This document shows, one piece after another, positions 15,371 to 25,596 of a DNA stretch of 64,000 nt. The stretch spans positions 1-64,000 of the forward strand of contig ONJX01000015.1 of assembly GCA_900318255.1 (NCBI GenBank), in the 5' to 3' direction. This DNA comes from an uncultured Prevotellaceae bacterium (GTDB taxonomy: Bacteria > Bacteroidota > Bacteroidia > Bacteroidales > Muribaculaceae). A model generated the notes under the pieces. That model had not been told where the DNA came from, did no database searches, and worked only from the letters and a program-made list of their open reading frames with translations. Both the position numbers and the translations under genes were made by a program. Position 1 is the first letter of the stretch. Each line of letters starts with the position of its first letter.

Positions 15371-16282
15371 ATGAGACTGAAAAAGATATTTTTGTTTTTC
15401 CTGGCGGTGATATGTGCTGGGCTGTGCGGTTTTTCTATGGGTGACGCATTAGGTTGTGTGAGCGCTCAAGGCGCGACTATTGAGCGCATGAGATTTCATT
15501 GCGAGAACGACACTGCCAAGATCAACTCGCTGCTGATGGAGGGGCTGCACAGCGGCCTGAACGACGCTAATGAGCTGGTTTGCTTCTATGCTCACAAGCT
15601 TGAGGGCACGCCTTATGTGGCCCACACCCTTGAGGGCGACACTGAGATGCTCACAATTAACATAGATGAACTCGACTGCACGACGTTTGTTGAGACACTT
15701 TATGCCTTGACGCGCACCACTCTCAATGGTCGCTACTCGTGGCGCGACTATGCCCACCATCTTGAGGACCTGCGTTACCGCCGTGGACAGATGGGCGACT
15801 ACTCCACGCGTCTGCACTACATCAGCGACTGGATTATTGACAACAGCAACCGCGGCAACTTGATTGATGTGACGAGCGACATCAAGTGTGTGCGTTACAA
15901 GATAAAGACTATCAACTACATGAGCAGTCACCGCGACAGCTATCCGTCGCTTGCTAACGACACGATTTATGAGAAGATTAAGAATTTCGAAATAGGCTAC
16001 CGCAATCATCGTTTCCCTTATGTCAAGAAGGAGAGCCTTAACTCTAAGGATGTGAAGGCGGTAGTTCGTCGTGGCGATTTCGTGGGTCTTGTCACACGCA
16101 TTGATGGCCTAGACATTTCACATCTGGGCATTGTAGAGCTTGACGCCGAGGGCAACCTCGTTTTGCTCGACGCTTCGTCTAGAGGAAAGAAAGTGATGCT
16201 TGAGCCGGTTGACCTGAAAAAGCAACTCTCAACGAGCAGCAAGACCGAGGGCGTGAGGTTCTTTAGGCTGACAACAAACTGA
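15371..16282 (+). CDS. DUF1460 family cysteine amidase-like protein
   Basis: A 303-residue exported protein with an N-terminal hydrophobic signal (about 1-33). DCTTFVET gives the probable catalytic Cys103, and DISHLGI the catalytic His near 250, both typical of the DUF1460 (N-acetylmuramoyl-L-alanine amidase-like, NlpC/P60-related) fold. Members act on peptidoglycan or its fragments in the periplasm. A GTG three bases upstream is open, but ATG 15371 is preferred. It is monocistronic, with its own promoter, and converges on the ribosomal block, separated by a hairpin at 16347-16377. Confidence 0.8.
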   Translation: MRLKKIFLFFLAVICAGLCGFSMGDALGCVSAQGATIERMRFHCENDTAKINSLLMEGLHSGLNDANELVCFYAHKLEGTPYVAHTLEGDTEMLTINIDELDCTTFVETLYALTRTTLNGRYSWRDYAHHLEDLRYRRGQMGDYSTRLHYISDWIIDNSNRGNLIDVTSDIKCVRYKIKTINYMSSHRDSYPSLANDTIYEKIKNFEIGYRNHRFPYVKKESLNSKDVKAVVRRGDFVGLVTRIDGLDISHLGIVELDAEGNLVLLDASSRGKKVMLEPVDLKKQLSTSSKTEGVRFFRLTTN

Positions 16283-16346
16283 TTTTTAGGAGCTTGTTTT
16301 TTTGGTCTTCAGGTTCTCTCCTACCCCCTTGAACTCATTAACAACC

Positions 16347-16377
16347 AAGCCAGCGGCATCGTTGATGTCGCTGGCTT
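16347..16377. terminator. bidirectional hairpin between DUF1460 gene and rplQ
   Basis: AAGCCAGCG and CGCTGGCTT form a 9-bp stem around a 13-base loop, 65 bp after one stop and 75 bp after the other. No long T-run follows on either strand, so efficiency is uncertain. Confidence 0.55.
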
Positions 16378-16451
16378 AATATAGTGGTGTGTCTTCTTGC
16401 GAAGAAGGTGTTCTTGCTGTCTCACTCACTGTGGAGTTTCGTCACAGTGTG

Positions 16452-16928
16452 TTACTCCTCGGCTGCTGGCTGCTCAGCGTTCTCGGCTGGAGCGGCTTTC
16501 TTTGCTGAAGAGCGACGGCTGCGGCGAGTAGCCTTCTTAGCAGTCTCTTTCTTCTCGGCCAGGAGAGCCTCGTTGTAGTCAACTAGCTCGATGAAGCAAG
16601 TCTTGGCGTTGTCTCCGAGACGGTTTCCCATCTTGAGGATGCGAGTGTATCCACCTGGACGGTCGGCAATCTTCTGTGCAATCTCGTTGAAGAGGATGCT
16701 TACTGCCTGCTTGTTCTGGAGATAGCTGAACACTACCCTTCTAGAAGCAGTGTCATCGTTCTTAGCACGGTTGATGAGGGGCTCGGCATAAACACGCAGA
16801 GCTTTGGCCTTAGGCAGAGTGGTGAAAATTCTCTTGTGCATGATCAGTGAGATGGTCATGTTGGCCAGCATGGCGTCGCGGTGTCCCTTCTTGCGGCTTA
16901 GGTGATTGAATTTCTTATTATGTCTCAT
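16452..16928 (-). CDS. rplQ: 50S ribosomal protein L17
   Basis: 158 residues. The N-terminal 115 match L17 ([20 protein letters not shown] start), a large-subunit protein near the tunnel exit. A 40-residue Ala/Lys/Glu-rich tail extends beyond the usual bacterial length, as is common in Bacteroidota. Last gene of the 33-gene ribosomal block, six bases after rpoA. Confidence 0.97.
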   Translation of the reverse strand: MRHNKKFNHLSRKKGHRDAMLANMTISLIMHKRIFTTLPKAKALRVYAEPLINRAKNDDTASRRVVFSYLQNKQAVSILFNEIAQKIADRPGGYTRILKMGNRLGDNAKTCFIELVDYNEALLAEKKETAKKATRRSRRSSAKKAAPAENAEQPAAEE

Positions 16929-16933
16929 CGTTA

Positions 16934-17926
16934 TTACTCTTTATCTAATTTATACTTTGAAATATCCATGCCAAAGTTGAGGCCATGGCTTGACAAGAGC
17001 TCCTCGAGCTCTGACAAAGATTTCTTGCCGAAGTTGCGGAACTTGAGAAGGTCGGTCTTGTTGTACTTGACAAGGTCGCCAAGCGATTCTACTTCGGCCG
17101 ACTTGAGGCAGTTGAGTGCTCTTACCGAGAGCTGCATGTCCACCAGCTTGGTCTTGAGCAGCTGACGCATGTGCAGAACTTCCTCATCAAATTCCTCATT
17201 TCCTTCGTTCTCGGTAGCGTCGAGGGCTATCTTCTCGTCGGAGAATAGCATAAAGTGCTGAATCAGTATTCTTGCGGCTTCTTTGAGCGCTTCCTTGGGC
17301 TGAATAGAGCCATCGGTAGTGATCTCGAGCACGAGTTTCTCGTAGTCGGTCTTTTGCTCTACGCGGTAGTTCTCGATAGCATACTTGACATTGACGATGG
17401 GAGTGTAGATAGAATCGATAGCTATCACATCGATGGGGTCGTTGCTGCTACGGTTCTCCTCGGCGGGCACATATCCTCGTCCCTTGTTAATGGTAATGTC
17501 GAGCTGGAAGCTAGCTTTTGGGTCAAGGTTGCAAATCACGAGATCGGGGTTGAGGACCTCAAATCCGTTGAGCACTTTGCCAATGTCGCCAGCATGAAAA
17601 ACATCCTGTCCTGAAACCTTGATAGTAGCTTTCTCGGTTTCGGTTTCGTCAACGACTTGCTTGAGTCTCACCTTCTTAAGGTTAAGGATGACATTGGTGA
17701 CGTCTTCTTTAACCCCTGGAATAGTTGCGAACTCGTGCTTAACGCCGTCGATACGGATGTTGCAAATCGCGAATCCTTCGAGAGAAGAAAGCAAGATGCG
17801 CCTTAGGGCATTTCCTATGGTAACGCCGTAACCAGGCTCAAGAGGTCTGAACTCAAACTTACCGAAGTAATTGTCGGCTTCGAGCATCAAGACCTTTTCG
17901 GGTTTCTGAAATGCTAAAATAGCCAT
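16934..17926 (-). CDS. rpoA: DNA-directed RNA polymerase subunit alpha
   Basis: 330 residues: the N-terminal dimerisation and assembly domain (about 1-235, with [19 protein letters not shown]) and the C-terminal helix-hairpin-helix domain (about 255-330, ending near [11 protein letters not shown]). Alpha nucleates RNA polymerase assembly and contacts promoter DNA and activators. Usual location between rpsD and rplQ. Confidence 0.98.
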   Translation of the reverse strand: MAILAFQKPEKVLMLEADNYFGKFEFRPLEPGYGVTIGNALRRILLSSLEGFAICNIRIDGVKHEFATIPGVKEDVTNVILNLKKVRLKQVVDETETEKATIKVSGQDVFHAGDIGKVLNGFEVLNPDLVICNLDPKASFQLDITINKGRGYVPAEENRSSNDPIDVIAIDSIYTPIVNVKYAIENYRVEQKTDYEKLVLEITTDGSIQPKEALKEAARILIQHFMLFSDEKIALDATENEGNEEFDEEVLHMRQLLKTKLVDMQLSVRALNCLKSAEVESLGDLVKYNKTDLLKFRNFGKKSLSELEELLSSHGLNFGMDISKYKLDKE

Positions 17927-17938
17927 GGATGTTAATTT

Positions 17939-18547
17939 TTACTGTTTAGAATACAACTCAACGATCAATTGCTCCTTGATGTTCTCGGGTATCTCGTCGC
18001 GCTGTGGCACATTAATCATCTTGCCACCTTTCACGCTCTCGTCCCATTCTATCCAAGGGTACTTGCTATGGTTGAAGCCAGCAAGTGAGTCTTGTATTAC
18101 CTCAAGCGATTTAGATTTCTCTCTTACTGCCACGAGTTGTCCTGGAGCCACTGAGTAAGAAGGAATGTTTACCACATTGCCGTTTACTGTGATGTGACGG
18201 TGGAGCACGAGCTGACGAGCGGCAGCGCGAGTTTTAGCGATACCCAGGCGGAATACTACATTGTCGAGTCTCGACTCGAGCAGTTGCAGGAGCACCTCAC
18301 CAGTAACGCCCTTAGATGACGAAGCTTTCTCGAAGAGGTTGCGGAACTGACGCTCAAGCACGCCGTAGGTGTACTTTGCTTTTTGTTTTTCGCGAAGCTG
18401 CGTACCGTACTCTGAGAGTTTTCTTCTTCTGTTGGCACCGTGCTGGCCTGGAGGGTTGGTTCTTTTAGCAAGGACCTTGTCTTCTCCGAAAATTGGCTCG
18501 CCAAATTTGCGTGCGATTTTTGATTTTGGACCGGTATATCTAGCCAT
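17939..18547 (-). CDS. rpsD: 30S ribosomal protein S4
   Basis: 202 residues, normal length, starting [20 protein letters not shown]. An S4 RNA-binding domain ([20 protein letters not shown] region) lies at about 93-155. It is a 16S rRNA assembly initiator. No N-terminal zinc-binding Cys cluster is present. Separated from rpsK by a 183-bp leader, the widest gap in this part of the block. Confidence 0.98.
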   Translation of the reverse strand: MARYTGPKSKIARKFGEPIFGEDKVLAKRTNPPGQHGANRRRKLSEYGTQLREKQKAKYTYGVLERQFRNLFEKASSSKGVTGEVLLQLLESRLDNVVFRLGIAKTRAAARQLVLHRHITVNGNVVNIPSYSVAPGQLVAVREKSKSLEVIQDSLAGFNHSKYPWIEWDESVKGGKMINVPQRDEIPENIKEQLIVELYSKQ

Positions 18548-18730
18548 TGTTTTGATTAAAATTTAAAAAAGTTAAGTTCTGGATGAATCGCTTCAGTGCA
18601 GCCGCGATTGCAGAGAGGTTGTTAAAAAAGGTGCAATCCAATCACTGACAGAGATTCGCGAAAAAATTAATAAAATAAACTGTGTGTGTTGAAGCAGTTG
18701 TTAAAACTCAGTTAGGTGGTTCAGGTTTTA
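18548..18730 (-). other. 183-bp non-coding leader upstream of rpsD
   Basis: This gap is large for a ribosomal operon whose genes are mostly within 30 bp of each other. On the minus strand it includes CGCGAATCTC, a CTCTGCAATCGCGGCTGCAC region and a short CTTCA/TGAAG complement, so it could fold and serve S4 autoregulation. No consensus promoter is obvious. Regulatory role is inference. Confidence 0.35.
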
Positions 18731-19120
18731 TTAAACTCTTCTTCTCTTAGGAGGACGACATCCGTTGTGTGGCAGTGGAGTGACGTCGATAATCTCGGTC
18801 ACTGCGATGCCTGCGCCATGGATGGTGCGGATAGCTGACTCGCGTCCGTTGCCAGGTCCTTTCACATAAGCCTTAACCTTGCGTAGGCCGAGGTCATAGG
18901 CCACTTTAGCACAGTCTTGGGCTGCCATTTGGGCTGCGTAAGGAGTGTTCTTTTTAGAGCCACGAAATCCCATCTTGCCTGCCGAAGACCATGAAATAAC
19001 TTGCCCCTCGCTGTTAGCGAGGCACACAATAATGTTGTTAAACGAAGAGTGCACGTGGAGCTGTCCCACTCCATCAACTTTAACAACTCTCTTCTTAGCT
19101 GCGACTGTTTTCTTTGCCAT
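18731..19120 (-). CDS. rpsK: 30S ribosomal protein S11
   Basis: 129 residues with the S11 signature ([24 protein letters not shown] and [14 protein letters not shown]-terminus). It forms part of the mRNA/E-site cleft of the small subunit. Nine bases after rpsM. Confidence 0.98.
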   Translation of the reverse strand: MAKKTVAAKKRVVKVDGVGQLHVHSSFNNIIVCLANSEGQVISWSSAGKMGFRGSKKNTPYAAQMAAQDCAKVAYDLGLRKVKAYVKGPGNGRESAIRTIHGAGIAVTEIIDVTPLPHNGCRPPKRRRV

Positions 19121-19129
19121 ACCTTAAAA

Positions 19130-19510
19130 TTATTTAGTAGCTTTCTTCTTGTTAGCAACAGTTTTCTTGCGTCCCTTGCGAGTGCGAGCGTTGTTCTTAG
19201 TGCTCTGACCGCGCACTGGCAGACCGTTGCGGTGGCGAATGCCACGGTAGCAACCGATGTCCATGAGTCGCTTAATGTTCATTTGTACTTCGCTACGCAG
19301 GTCACCCTCGACCTTGTAGTTCTCGCCGATTACCTCGCGTACTTTAGCAGCCTCGGCGTCGGTCCAATCTTTGACCTTAGTATCTTCGCTCACTCCAGCC
19401 TCAGCCAGAATCTTAGCTGCCGAGCTGCGGCCAATGCCGTAGATGTAAGTGAGAGCGATAACACCTCTCTTGTTCTGGGGCAGGTCAACGCCCACAATTC
19501 TTATTGCCAT
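19130..19510 (-). CDS. rpsM: 30S ribosomal protein S13
   Basis: 126 residues with a typical helix-two-turn-helix ([20 protein letters not shown]) and the [14 protein letters not shown] motif. It contacts tRNA and the subunit bridge at the head of the 30S particle. The C-terminal Lys-rich tail is normal. Confidence 0.98.
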   Translation of the reverse strand: MAIRIVGVDLPQNKRGVIALTYIYGIGRSSAAKILAEAGVSEDTKVKDWTDAEAAKVREVIGENYKVEGDLRSEVQMNIKRLMDIGCYRGIRHRNGLPVRGQSTKNNARTRKGRKKTVANKKKATK

Positions 19511-19547
19511 ATTATAAAACTGAAATTTTGTGCAAAATTAATAAAAA

Positions 19548-19664
19548 TTATCCTTGACGCTGCTTAAACTTAGGATTTTTCTTGCAAATCACGTATAAAC
19601 GCCCCTTGCGACGCACGATTTTGCAGTCGTCGCTGCGTTTTTTTATTGAAGCTCTAACTTTCAT
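19548..19664 (-). CDS. rpmJ: 50S ribosomal protein L36, Cys-reduced form
   Basis: A 38-residue protein read from 19664 to the TAA at 19548: begins [20 protein letters not shown], ends PKFKQRQG. It has Cys14 and Cys27 but Ser at position 11 and Phe at 33, where the zinc form of L36 has Cys and His, so zinc binding is probably lost. It lies in its usual place between infA and rpsM and is too short for routine ORF calling. Confidence 0.95.
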   Translation of the reverse strand: MKVRASIKKRSDDCKIVRRKGRLYVICKKNPKFKQRQG

Positions 19665-19706
19665 AGTAGTGTGTTTATGTAAGTTGTGATTTTAAATGAA
19701 TCAAAA

Positions 19707-19925
19707 TTATTTGTATCTAAAAGCAATTCTTCCCTTGCTCAAGTCGTAGGGTGACATCTCCACTCTCACTTTGTCACCAGGCAGGATTTTGATGTAGTGC
19801 ATTCTCATCTTGCCCGAGATGTGAGCTGTGATTTGATGACCGTTTTCCAGTTCGACGCGGAACATCGCGTTAGACAAAGCCTCAACTATTGTTCCGTCTA
19901 GTTCGATAGCATTTTGTTTAGCCAT
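19707..19925 (-). CDS. infA: translation initiation factor IF-1
   Basis: 72 residues, S1/OB-fold, starting [20 protein letters not shown] and containing [19 protein letters not shown]. Binds the 30S A site during initiation. Typical location between map and rpmJ. Confidence 0.98.
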   Translation of the reverse strand: MAKQNAIELDGTIVEALSNAMFRVELENGHQITAHISGKMRMHYIKILPGDKVRVEMSPYDLSKGRIAFRYK

Positions 19926-19967
19926 AAAGAAATCGTGTGTGTGATGTGAGTATAATGATGAATTTAT

Positions 19968-20753
19968 TTAAATGAAGCGTTCTCCGAGCACTTCCTTGAT
20001 GTAATCAAAGGAAGACAGGATGTCGGGCTTGCCATTGTGCACAGCCACCGAGTGCTCAAAGTGAGCCGAGGGCTTGAAGTCTTTAGTGCGCGTTGTCCAT
20101 CCGTCACGCTCAATGACGATGTTCTTGCTTCCCATGTTGATCATGGGCTCGATGGCAATCGTCATGCCGTTCTTGATGAGAGGTCCGGTGCCACGTCGCC
20201 CGTAGTTGGGAACGTCGGGGTCCTCGTGGAGCTTCTTGCCCACTCCGTGGCCGCACATCTCACGCACCACTCCATATCCTCTTTTCTCACAGTATTGCTG
20301 AATGGTGTTGCCAATGTCACCGATGCGGTTGCCTGGGATAGCTTTCTTTATACCTTCATAGAGAGATTCCTTGGTGGTGACGAGAAGCTGTCTCACTTCG
20401 TCGCTCACTTCTCCCACACAGAAGGTGTAGCACGAGTCGCCGTTAAAGCCCTCCTTGGTTACCGCTCCGCAGTCGATAGAAACGATGTCGCCTTCTTGCA
20501 GCACATATCCCGAAGGAATGCCATGTACTACAGTCTCGTTGACCGAGATGCACACCGATGCCGGATATCCATAAAGTCCTAAGAATCCTGGCACGCAACC
20601 TTGCGAGCGAATGTATTCGTCGGCGATATTGTTGAGCCTCCGGGTAGTGATCCCGGGGGCGACCCACTTGGCCAGTTCGCCTAGTGTGCGCGCCACCACG
20701 AGGTCAGCTTCCCTGAGCAGTTCTATCTCCTCTTCAGTCTTTAAATAAATCAT
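19968..20753 (-). CDS. map: methionine aminopeptidase type I
   Basis: 261 residues, pita-bread metalloprotease that removes N-terminal Met from nascent proteins. Metal ligands are visible: DCGAVTKEGFNGD (two Asp), the HGVG His near 170, the EPMI Glu near 205 and the FEHSVAV Glu near 235. No N-terminal extension, so type Ia. Position between secY and infA is standard. Confidence 0.97.
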   Translation of the reverse strand: MIYLKTEEEIELLREADLVVARTLGELAKWVAPGITTRRLNNIADEYIRSQGCVPGFLGLYGYPASVCISVNETVVHGIPSGYVLQEGDIVSIDCGAVTKEGFNGDSCYTFCVGEVSDEVRQLLVTTKESLYEGIKKAIPGNRIGDIGNTIQQYCEKRGYGVVREMCGHGVGKKLHEDPDVPNYGRRGTGPLIKNGMTIAIEPMINMGSKNIVIERDGWTTRTKDFKPSAHFEHSVAVHNGKPDILSSFDYIKEVLGERFI

Positions 20754-20793
20754 ACTCTAAACTTGAGTTTTTAATCAGCAGGGCAAGAATGCG

Positions 20794-22119
20794 TTAAGAA
20801 GCTCTTCCCTTGATTTTACCACTCTTCATGAGTCCATCATAGTGGTGCATGCGCAGGTGAGTCTCGATCTGCTGCAGCGTGTCGAGAACTACGCCCACAG
20901 TGATGAGCAATGATGTGCCACCGAAGAACTGTGCGAAGTGCTGGTTCACACCAAAGAGTCGTGCAAAGGCAGGCATGATAGCCACGATGCCCAGGAAGAT
21001 AGATCCTGGCAATGTGATGCGCGACATGATGGAGTCGAGATACTCGGCAGTCTTCTTACCGGGCTTGATACCTGGAATGAAGCCGCTGTTCTTCTTCATC
21101 TCCTCGGCCATCTGAGTGGGTCGCACTGTGATGGCAGTGTAGAAATAGGTGAACAGGACAATGAGGATGAAGTAAACCAGGTTATACCAGAAACCGTTGA
21201 TGTCAGAAAATGCTGCGGCAAATCCCGAGCCCTCAGAGTTAAATCCAGCAAGAGTGAGAGGGATGAACATCAGTGCCTGAGCAAAGATGATAGGCATCAC
21301 GTTAGCAGCATTCACCTTGAGGGGGATGTACTGGCGCGCGCCACCATACTGCTTGTTGCCCACGATGCGCTTAGCATACTGCACGGGCACCTTGCGAGTG
21401 CCTTGAGTGAGCATCACAGCACCTGCGGTGACAGCGAAGAGCACGATAATCTCAACAAGGAACATCACGAGACCACCCTGAGCGCTGGTGAGGCGTCCTG
21501 AGAACTCCTCAGAGAAGGCACCAGGGAAGCGGGCGATGATACCCACGAAGATGATCAGTGAGATACCGTTACCAATACCCTTGTCGGTAATTTTCTCACC
21601 AAGCCACATGATGAACATAGCACCTGCAGTAAGCACAATGGTGAGGAACACCATATTCAATGGTGACAAATCTACAGTACCGCCAGCACTTGCCACTTGA
21701 TAGCGCAGGTTCAGCAGGTAGGCAGGAGCCTGCACCAAGAGGATAAGCACTGTGAGGTAGCGAGTGTACTGGTTGAGCTTCATGCGGCCGCTCTCCCCTT
21801 CTCGCTGCATTTTCTGGAAGCTTGGCAGCACCATTCCCAGCAGCTGTATCACGATAGATGCAGTGATGTAAGGCATGATACCAAGCGCAAAGATCGAAGC
21901 CTGAGAGAAGGCACCACCCGAGAACATATCAAGCAGCTGCATGAGGCCCGACTTGTTAGTGAAAGTCTCAAGCGCTTGGTTAAGATCGTTAGGGTTGATA
22001 CCTGGCAGCACCACCTGGCACCCAAATCGATAGATGAGGATGAACAGGAAGGTGATGGTAAGCCTCTTGCGCAGGTCTTCAATCTTCCAGATATTCTTTA
22101 GTGTTTGAATGAATTTCAT
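20794..22119 (-). CDS. secY: protein translocase subunit SecY
   Basis: 441 residues with ten predicted membrane helices; signature stretches FGCQVVLPGINPNDL, GIMPYITASIVIQLL (helix 2) and QGTRKVPVQYAKR (cytoplasmic loop). Forms the channel for secreted and membrane proteins with SecE and SecG. Directly after rplO (ten bases). Confidence 0.98.
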   Translation of the reverse strand: MKFIQTLKNIWKIEDLRKRLTITFLFILIYRFGCQVVLPGINPNDLNQALETFTNKSGLMQLLDMFSGGAFSQASIFALGIMPYITASIVIQLLGMVLPSFQKMQREGESGRMKLNQYTRYLTVLILLVQAPAYLLNLRYQVASAGGTVDLSPLNMVFLTIVLTAGAMFIMWLGEKITDKGIGNGISLIIFVGIIARFPGAFSEEFSGRLTSAQGGLVMFLVEIIVLFAVTAGAVMLTQGTRKVPVQYAKRIVGNKQYGGARQYIPLKVNAANVMPIIFAQALMFIPLTLAGFNSEGSGFAAAFSDINGFWYNLVYFILIVLFTYFYTAITVRPTQMAEEMKKNSGFIPGIKPGKKTAEYLDSIMSRITLPGSIFLGIVAIMPAFARLFGVNQHFAQFFGGTSLLITVGVVLDTLQQIETHLRMHHYDGLMKSGKIKGRAS

Positions 22120-22129
22120 TATCGGTTAA

Positions 22130-22576
22130 TTAAAGTTTATTGATAGTACCTCCGGCTGCGGTGATGATTTCCTCAGCTTTCTTAGAGAATGCGTTGGCCT
22201 CAACATCGATTTTCTTGCTGAGAGTTCCAACACCAAGAATTTTCACGAGCTGGTTTTTGCGCACGAAACCTGCCTGAATGAGGTCGGCAACAGTAACCTT
22301 GTCGAGGTTCTTGTTAGCAGCAAGCTGCTCAATAATAGAAATGTTGATGGCTTTGTACTCAACGCGGTTGATGTTCTTGAATCCGAATTTAGGCACACGA
22401 CGCTGCAGTGGCATCTGTCCACCTTCGAATCCCACCTTGTTTTTGTAACCCGAGCGCGATTTAGCACCCTTGTGTCCACGAGTAGAAGTTCCTCCCATGC
22501 CGCTGCCTGGTCCACGACCAATGCGACGCTTGCTCTTGTTAGAACCTACTGCTGGTTTTAAATTACTTAATTCCAT
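22130..22576 (-). CDS. rplO: 50S ribosomal protein L15
   Basis: 148 residues; glycine-rich N-terminus ([20 protein letters not shown]) and a C-terminal globular domain. A late assembly protein of the large subunit. Usual neighbour of secY. Confidence 0.97.
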   Translation of the reverse strand: MELSNLKPAVGSNKSKRRIGRGPGSGMGGTSTRGHKGAKSRSGYKNKVGFEGGQMPLQRRVPKFGFKNINRVEYKAINISIIEQLAANKNLDKVTVADLIQAGFVRKNQLVKILGVGTLSKKIDVEANAFSKKAEEIITAAGGTINKL

Positions 22577-22593
22577 AGTTCTTGTGTGTGTTA

Positions 22594-22776
22594 TTATTCA
22601 GCGTTCGTTACTTCTACAAGGTGACGAACTTGGTTAATCATACCCAAGACTTGAGGAGTGTCTTCCTTCTCAACGACTTGATTCATTTTTCTCAGACCCA
22701 GTGCATCGAGGGTTCTTTTTTGACGTGCCGGACGATTGATGCGGCTCTTGACTTGTTTGATCTTGATTTTAGCCAT
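22594..22776 (-). CDS. rpmD: 50S ribosomal protein L30
   Basis: 60 residues beginning [20 protein letters not shown]. An upstream in-frame ATG at 22785 would add three residues; the MAKIKIKQ start matches the family. Small beta-alpha-beta 23S-binding protein. Confidence 0.94.
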   Translation of the reverse strand: MAKIKIKQVKSRINRPARQKRTLDALGLRKMNQVVEKEDTPQVLGMINQVRHLVEVTNAE

Positions 22777-22789
22777 AGTAGTCAATTAT

Positions 22790-23305
22790 TTATCCGTTAA
22801 ACACTTTTTCAAGAGAAATACCACGATAGTGGGCAACAGTCATCGGGCTGCGAAGCTCAGAGAGAGCCTTGAAGGTAGCCTTGACGAGGTTGTGAGGGTT
22901 AGAAGAGCCCTTCGACTTACAAATCACGTCGGTGATACCTACACTCTCGAGGACGGCACGCATGGCACCACCAGCCTTCACACCAGTACCTGGAGTGGCA
23001 GGTTGCATGATGATGCGTGAGCCACCAAACTTAGCGGCTTGCTCGTGAGGGATAGTGCCTTTATACACGGGCACCTTGATGAGGTTCTTCTTAGCCACCT
23101 CCACGCCCTTGGCGATAGCGGTAGTCACCTCATTGGCCTTACCCAGGCCATAACCAATCACACCATTGCCGTCACCAACGACAACGATAGCAGCGAAAGT
23201 GAATGTGCGACCACCCTTGGTAACCTTGGTGGTGCGGTTGATAGCCACGAGGCGATCTTTCAATTCCACATCGCTTGAAACTTTAACTCTATTATTTTTA
23301 GCCAT
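22790..23305 (-). CDS. rpsE: 30S ribosomal protein S5
   Basis: 171 residues starting [20 protein letters not shown]; a longer frame starting in rplR is rejected because it would overlap that gene. A double-stranded RNA-binding-like N-terminal domain ([20 protein letters not shown]) and the C-terminal half are complete. Role: decoding accuracy. Confidence 0.97.
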   Translation of the reverse strand: MAKNNRVKVSSDVELKDRLVAINRTTKVTKGGRTFTFAAIVVVGDGNGVIGYGLGKANEVTTAIAKGVEVAKKNLIKVPVYKGTIPHEQAAKFGGSRIIMQPATPGTGVKAGGAMRAVLESVGITDVICKSKGSSNPHNLVKATFKALSELRSPMTVAHYRGISLEKVFNG

Positions 23306-23315
23306 AATTGTGATT

Positions 23316-23657
23316 TTAGAATTTGAGACCACCCTTGCGAGCTCCATCGGCGAGCGATTTCACGCGGCCGTGGAACAAGAAACCGTTGCGGTCGAAAACG
23401 ACAGTATCAATACCTGCGGCGATAGCCTTCTTGGCTACATTCTCGCCTACCTGAGCTGCGATTTCGCTCTTGGTGCCCTGCTCGATACCCTTCGACGAGG
23501 CCGACACTAAGGTGTTACCTGCCACGTCGTCGATGAGTTGGGCATAGATTTGCTTGTTGCTGCGGAAGACGCACAAGCGTGGACGCTGAGCTGTACCGCT
23601 GATCTTGCCGCGGATACGAGCCTTGATTTTTCTACGTCTTTGTTCTTTTGATATCAT
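23316..23657 (-). CDS. rplR: 50S ribosomal protein L18
   Basis: 113 residues with the L18 core ([20 protein letters not shown]) and C-terminal [20 protein letters not shown]. Binds 5S rRNA with L5. Ten bases before rpsE. Confidence 0.97.
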   Translation of the reverse strand: MISKEQRRRKIKARIRGKISGTAQRPRLCVFRSNKQIYAQLIDDVAGNTLVSASSKGIEQGTKSEIAAQVGENVAKKAIAAGIDTVVFDRNGFLFHGRVKSLADGARKGGLKF

Positions 23658-23679
23658 AGTAGTGTAAGTGTCTTAATTA

Positions 23680-24234
23680 TTATTTGGCTGCAGCCGTTTT
23701 ACCTGACTTGCGGCGAATAACCTCGCCAACGAACTTAACACCCTTGCCCTTGTAAGGTTCGGGCTTGCGGAATGAGCGAATCTTGGCACAGATTTGACCA
23801 AGAAGCTGCTTGTCGCACGACTCGAGGGTGATGAGCGGGTTCTTGTTACGCTCGGTAACAGCATTAACCTGCACCTCGGGTGGCATCTTCAGATATATGG
23901 CGTGAGAGTAACCCAGAGTGAGCTGGAGCACTTGCCCCTTGCTCTCGGCCTTGTAACCTACACCCACGATTTCGAGCTCCTTCTTGAAACCAGTGCTCAC
24001 ACCGGTGACCATGTTGTTGATAAGAGCGCGATAGAGACCGTGCTGAGCACGCGACTCGCGGTTGTCGTCGGGACGCGACACGTTGATGTTGCCGTCCTCA
24101 ATCTCAACTTTAATATTAGGGTTCACTGCTTGCTTGAGCTCACCCTTGGGACCCTTAACGGTGATTACGTTGTCTTTAACGTCGATTGTTACGCCGGCGG
24201 GTATAGCGATTGGCAATTTACCTATTCTTGACAT
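23680..24234 (-). CDS. rplF: 50S ribosomal protein L6
   Basis: 184 residues starting MSRIGKLPIAIPAGVTIDVK; a longer frame from 24270 has no homology and would overlap rpsH's region. Two tandem L6 domains, ending in the PEPYKGKGVKFVGEVIRRK signature. Sits near the factor-binding site. Confidence 0.96.
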   Translation of the reverse strand: MSRIGKLPIAIPAGVTIDVKDNVITVKGPKGELKQAVNPNIKVEIEDGNINVSRPDDNRESRAQHGLYRALINNMVTGVSTGFKKELEIVGVGYKAESKGQVLQLTLGYSHAIYLKMPPEVQVNAVTERNKNPLITLESCDKQLLGQICAKIRSFRKPEPYKGKGVKFVGEVIRRKSGKTAAAK

Positions 24235-24254
24235 AGTTATATCCTCCTTGTTGA

Positions 24255-24656
24255 TTAATAAACGTAACACAAAACCTCGCCACCAATCTTCTCGGCCTTA
24301 GCCTGCTTGTTAGTCATCACACCCTTAGATGTTGACACGATGGCGATACCTAAACCATTTAACACGCGTGGCATGTCCTTGTAACCGGCATACTGGCGCA
24401 GACCAGGCCTAGAGACACGCTTGAGACACTTGATTGCATTTACCTTGTCAACGGCGTCATACTTGAGCGCAATCTTGATGGTACCTACAGGAGCGTCTTC
24501 GGGTTCTACAAACTTGTAGTTAAGGATGTAGCCCTGATCAAAGAGAATCTTAGTGATCTCTCTCTTGAGTTTCGAAGAAGGGATTTCAACGACACGGTGC
24601 TGTGCCTTGATCGCATTCCTCAATCTTGTCAAATAATCTGCAATTGGATCAGTCAT
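24255..24656 (-). CDS. rpsH: 30S ribosomal protein S8
   Basis: 133 residues: N-terminal DYLTRLRNAIKAQHRVVEIP and C-terminal GIAIVSTSKGVMTNKQAKAE signature. Binds the central 16S domain and, in many bacteria, represses this operon. A 101-bp gap precedes it, wider than most in the block. Confidence 0.97.
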   Translation of the reverse strand: MTDPIADYLTRLRNAIKAQHRVVEIPSSKLKREITKILFDQGYILNYKFVEPEDAPVGTIKIALKYDAVDKVNAIKCLKRVSRPGLRQYAGYKDMPRVLNGLGIAIVSTSKGVMTNKQAKAEKIGGEVLCYVY

Positions 24657-24757
24657 TTTTTTGATGTTGTTTAAATTAATTCGAACTCTTAGTCGAACAA
24701 TATTTAATACTACGTTGTGTGTGTTTCTTTTTATTCAGTTACTCTTTGCAGAGTGAA

Positions 24758-25027
24758 TTACCAGCTAGCTTTTCTCACTCCTGGGATGAGGCCCTGAGAG
24801 GCCATCTCGCGGAAGTTGATGCGTGAGATACCAAACTGACGCATGTAGCCCTTGGGACGTCCCGAGATCTTGCAGCGGTTGTGTAATCTCACTGGAGAAG
24901 CGTTGCGTGGCAGAGCCTGGAGTGCCTCATAGTCACCGGCAGCCTTGAGTGCTGCACGCTTGGCGGCATACTTGGCAACCATTCTTTCTCTCTTGGCCTG
25001 ACGAGCCTTCATTGATTCTTTTGCCAT
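24758..25027 (-). CDS. rpsN: 30S ribosomal protein S14, long zinc-free form
   Basis: 89 residues, the long form; it retains [20 protein letters not shown] but lacks the CxxC pairs of the short zinc form. Assembles in the 30S head. Confidence 0.97.
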   Translation of the reverse strand: MAKESMKARQAKRERMVAKYAAKRAALKAAGDYEALQALPRNASPVRLHNRCKISGRPKGYMRQFGISRINFREMASQGLIPGVRKASW

Positions 25028-25050
25028 ATCAAATCTTCTTTTTTAACAAA

Positions 25051-25596
25051 TTATTTAGCGTTCTTGAAAGGCAGGCCAAACTCCTTGAGCAGAGCAAAAC
25101 CTTCCTCGTCGGTCTTAGCTGTGGTGACGAAGGTGATGTTCATACCTGTCATCTTGTTCACGTTGTCGATGTTGATCTCGGGGAAGATAATCTGCTCCGA
25201 AACGCCAACGGTGTAGTTACCACGTCCGTCAAGCTTGCCCTCGATACCCTTGAAGTCGCGGATGCGAGGCAGAGCGATGCGGATGAATCTCTCCATGAAC
25301 TCATACATGCGGTCGCGGCGCAGGGTCACGCGAGCACCAATAGGCATCTTCTTGCGCAGCTTGAAGTTAGAGATGTCCTTCTTCGAAACTGTCTGCACGG
25401 CCTTCTGGCCAGTGATGGTAGTGAGCTCAGTGATAGCTGTCTCAATGATTTTCTTGTCTTGTGTGGCATCGCCAAGGCCCTCGTTGAGGACGATTTTCAC
25501 CAGACGTGGAATCTGCATTGGAGAGCTGTAGTTGAATTGCTTCATAAGAGCTGGAGCAATCACGTCGTCATATTTTTTCTTCAGTGTAGTAGCCAT
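25051..25596 (-). CDS. rplE: 50S ribosomal protein L5
   Basis: 181 residues with the usual motif [16 protein letters not shown] and the C-terminal [18 protein letters not shown]. Binds 5S rRNA. Its first base overlaps the stop of rplX (TAATG), indicating coupled translation. Confidence 0.97.
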   Translation of the reverse strand: MATTLKKKYDDVIAPALMKQFNYSSPMQIPRLVKIVLNEGLGDATQDKKIIETAITELTTITGQKAVQTVSKKDISNFKLRKKMPIGARVTLRRDRMYEFMERFIRIALPRIRDFKGIEGKLDGRGNYTVGVSEQIIFPEINIDNVNKMTGMNITFVTTAKTDEEGFALLKEFGLPFKNAK

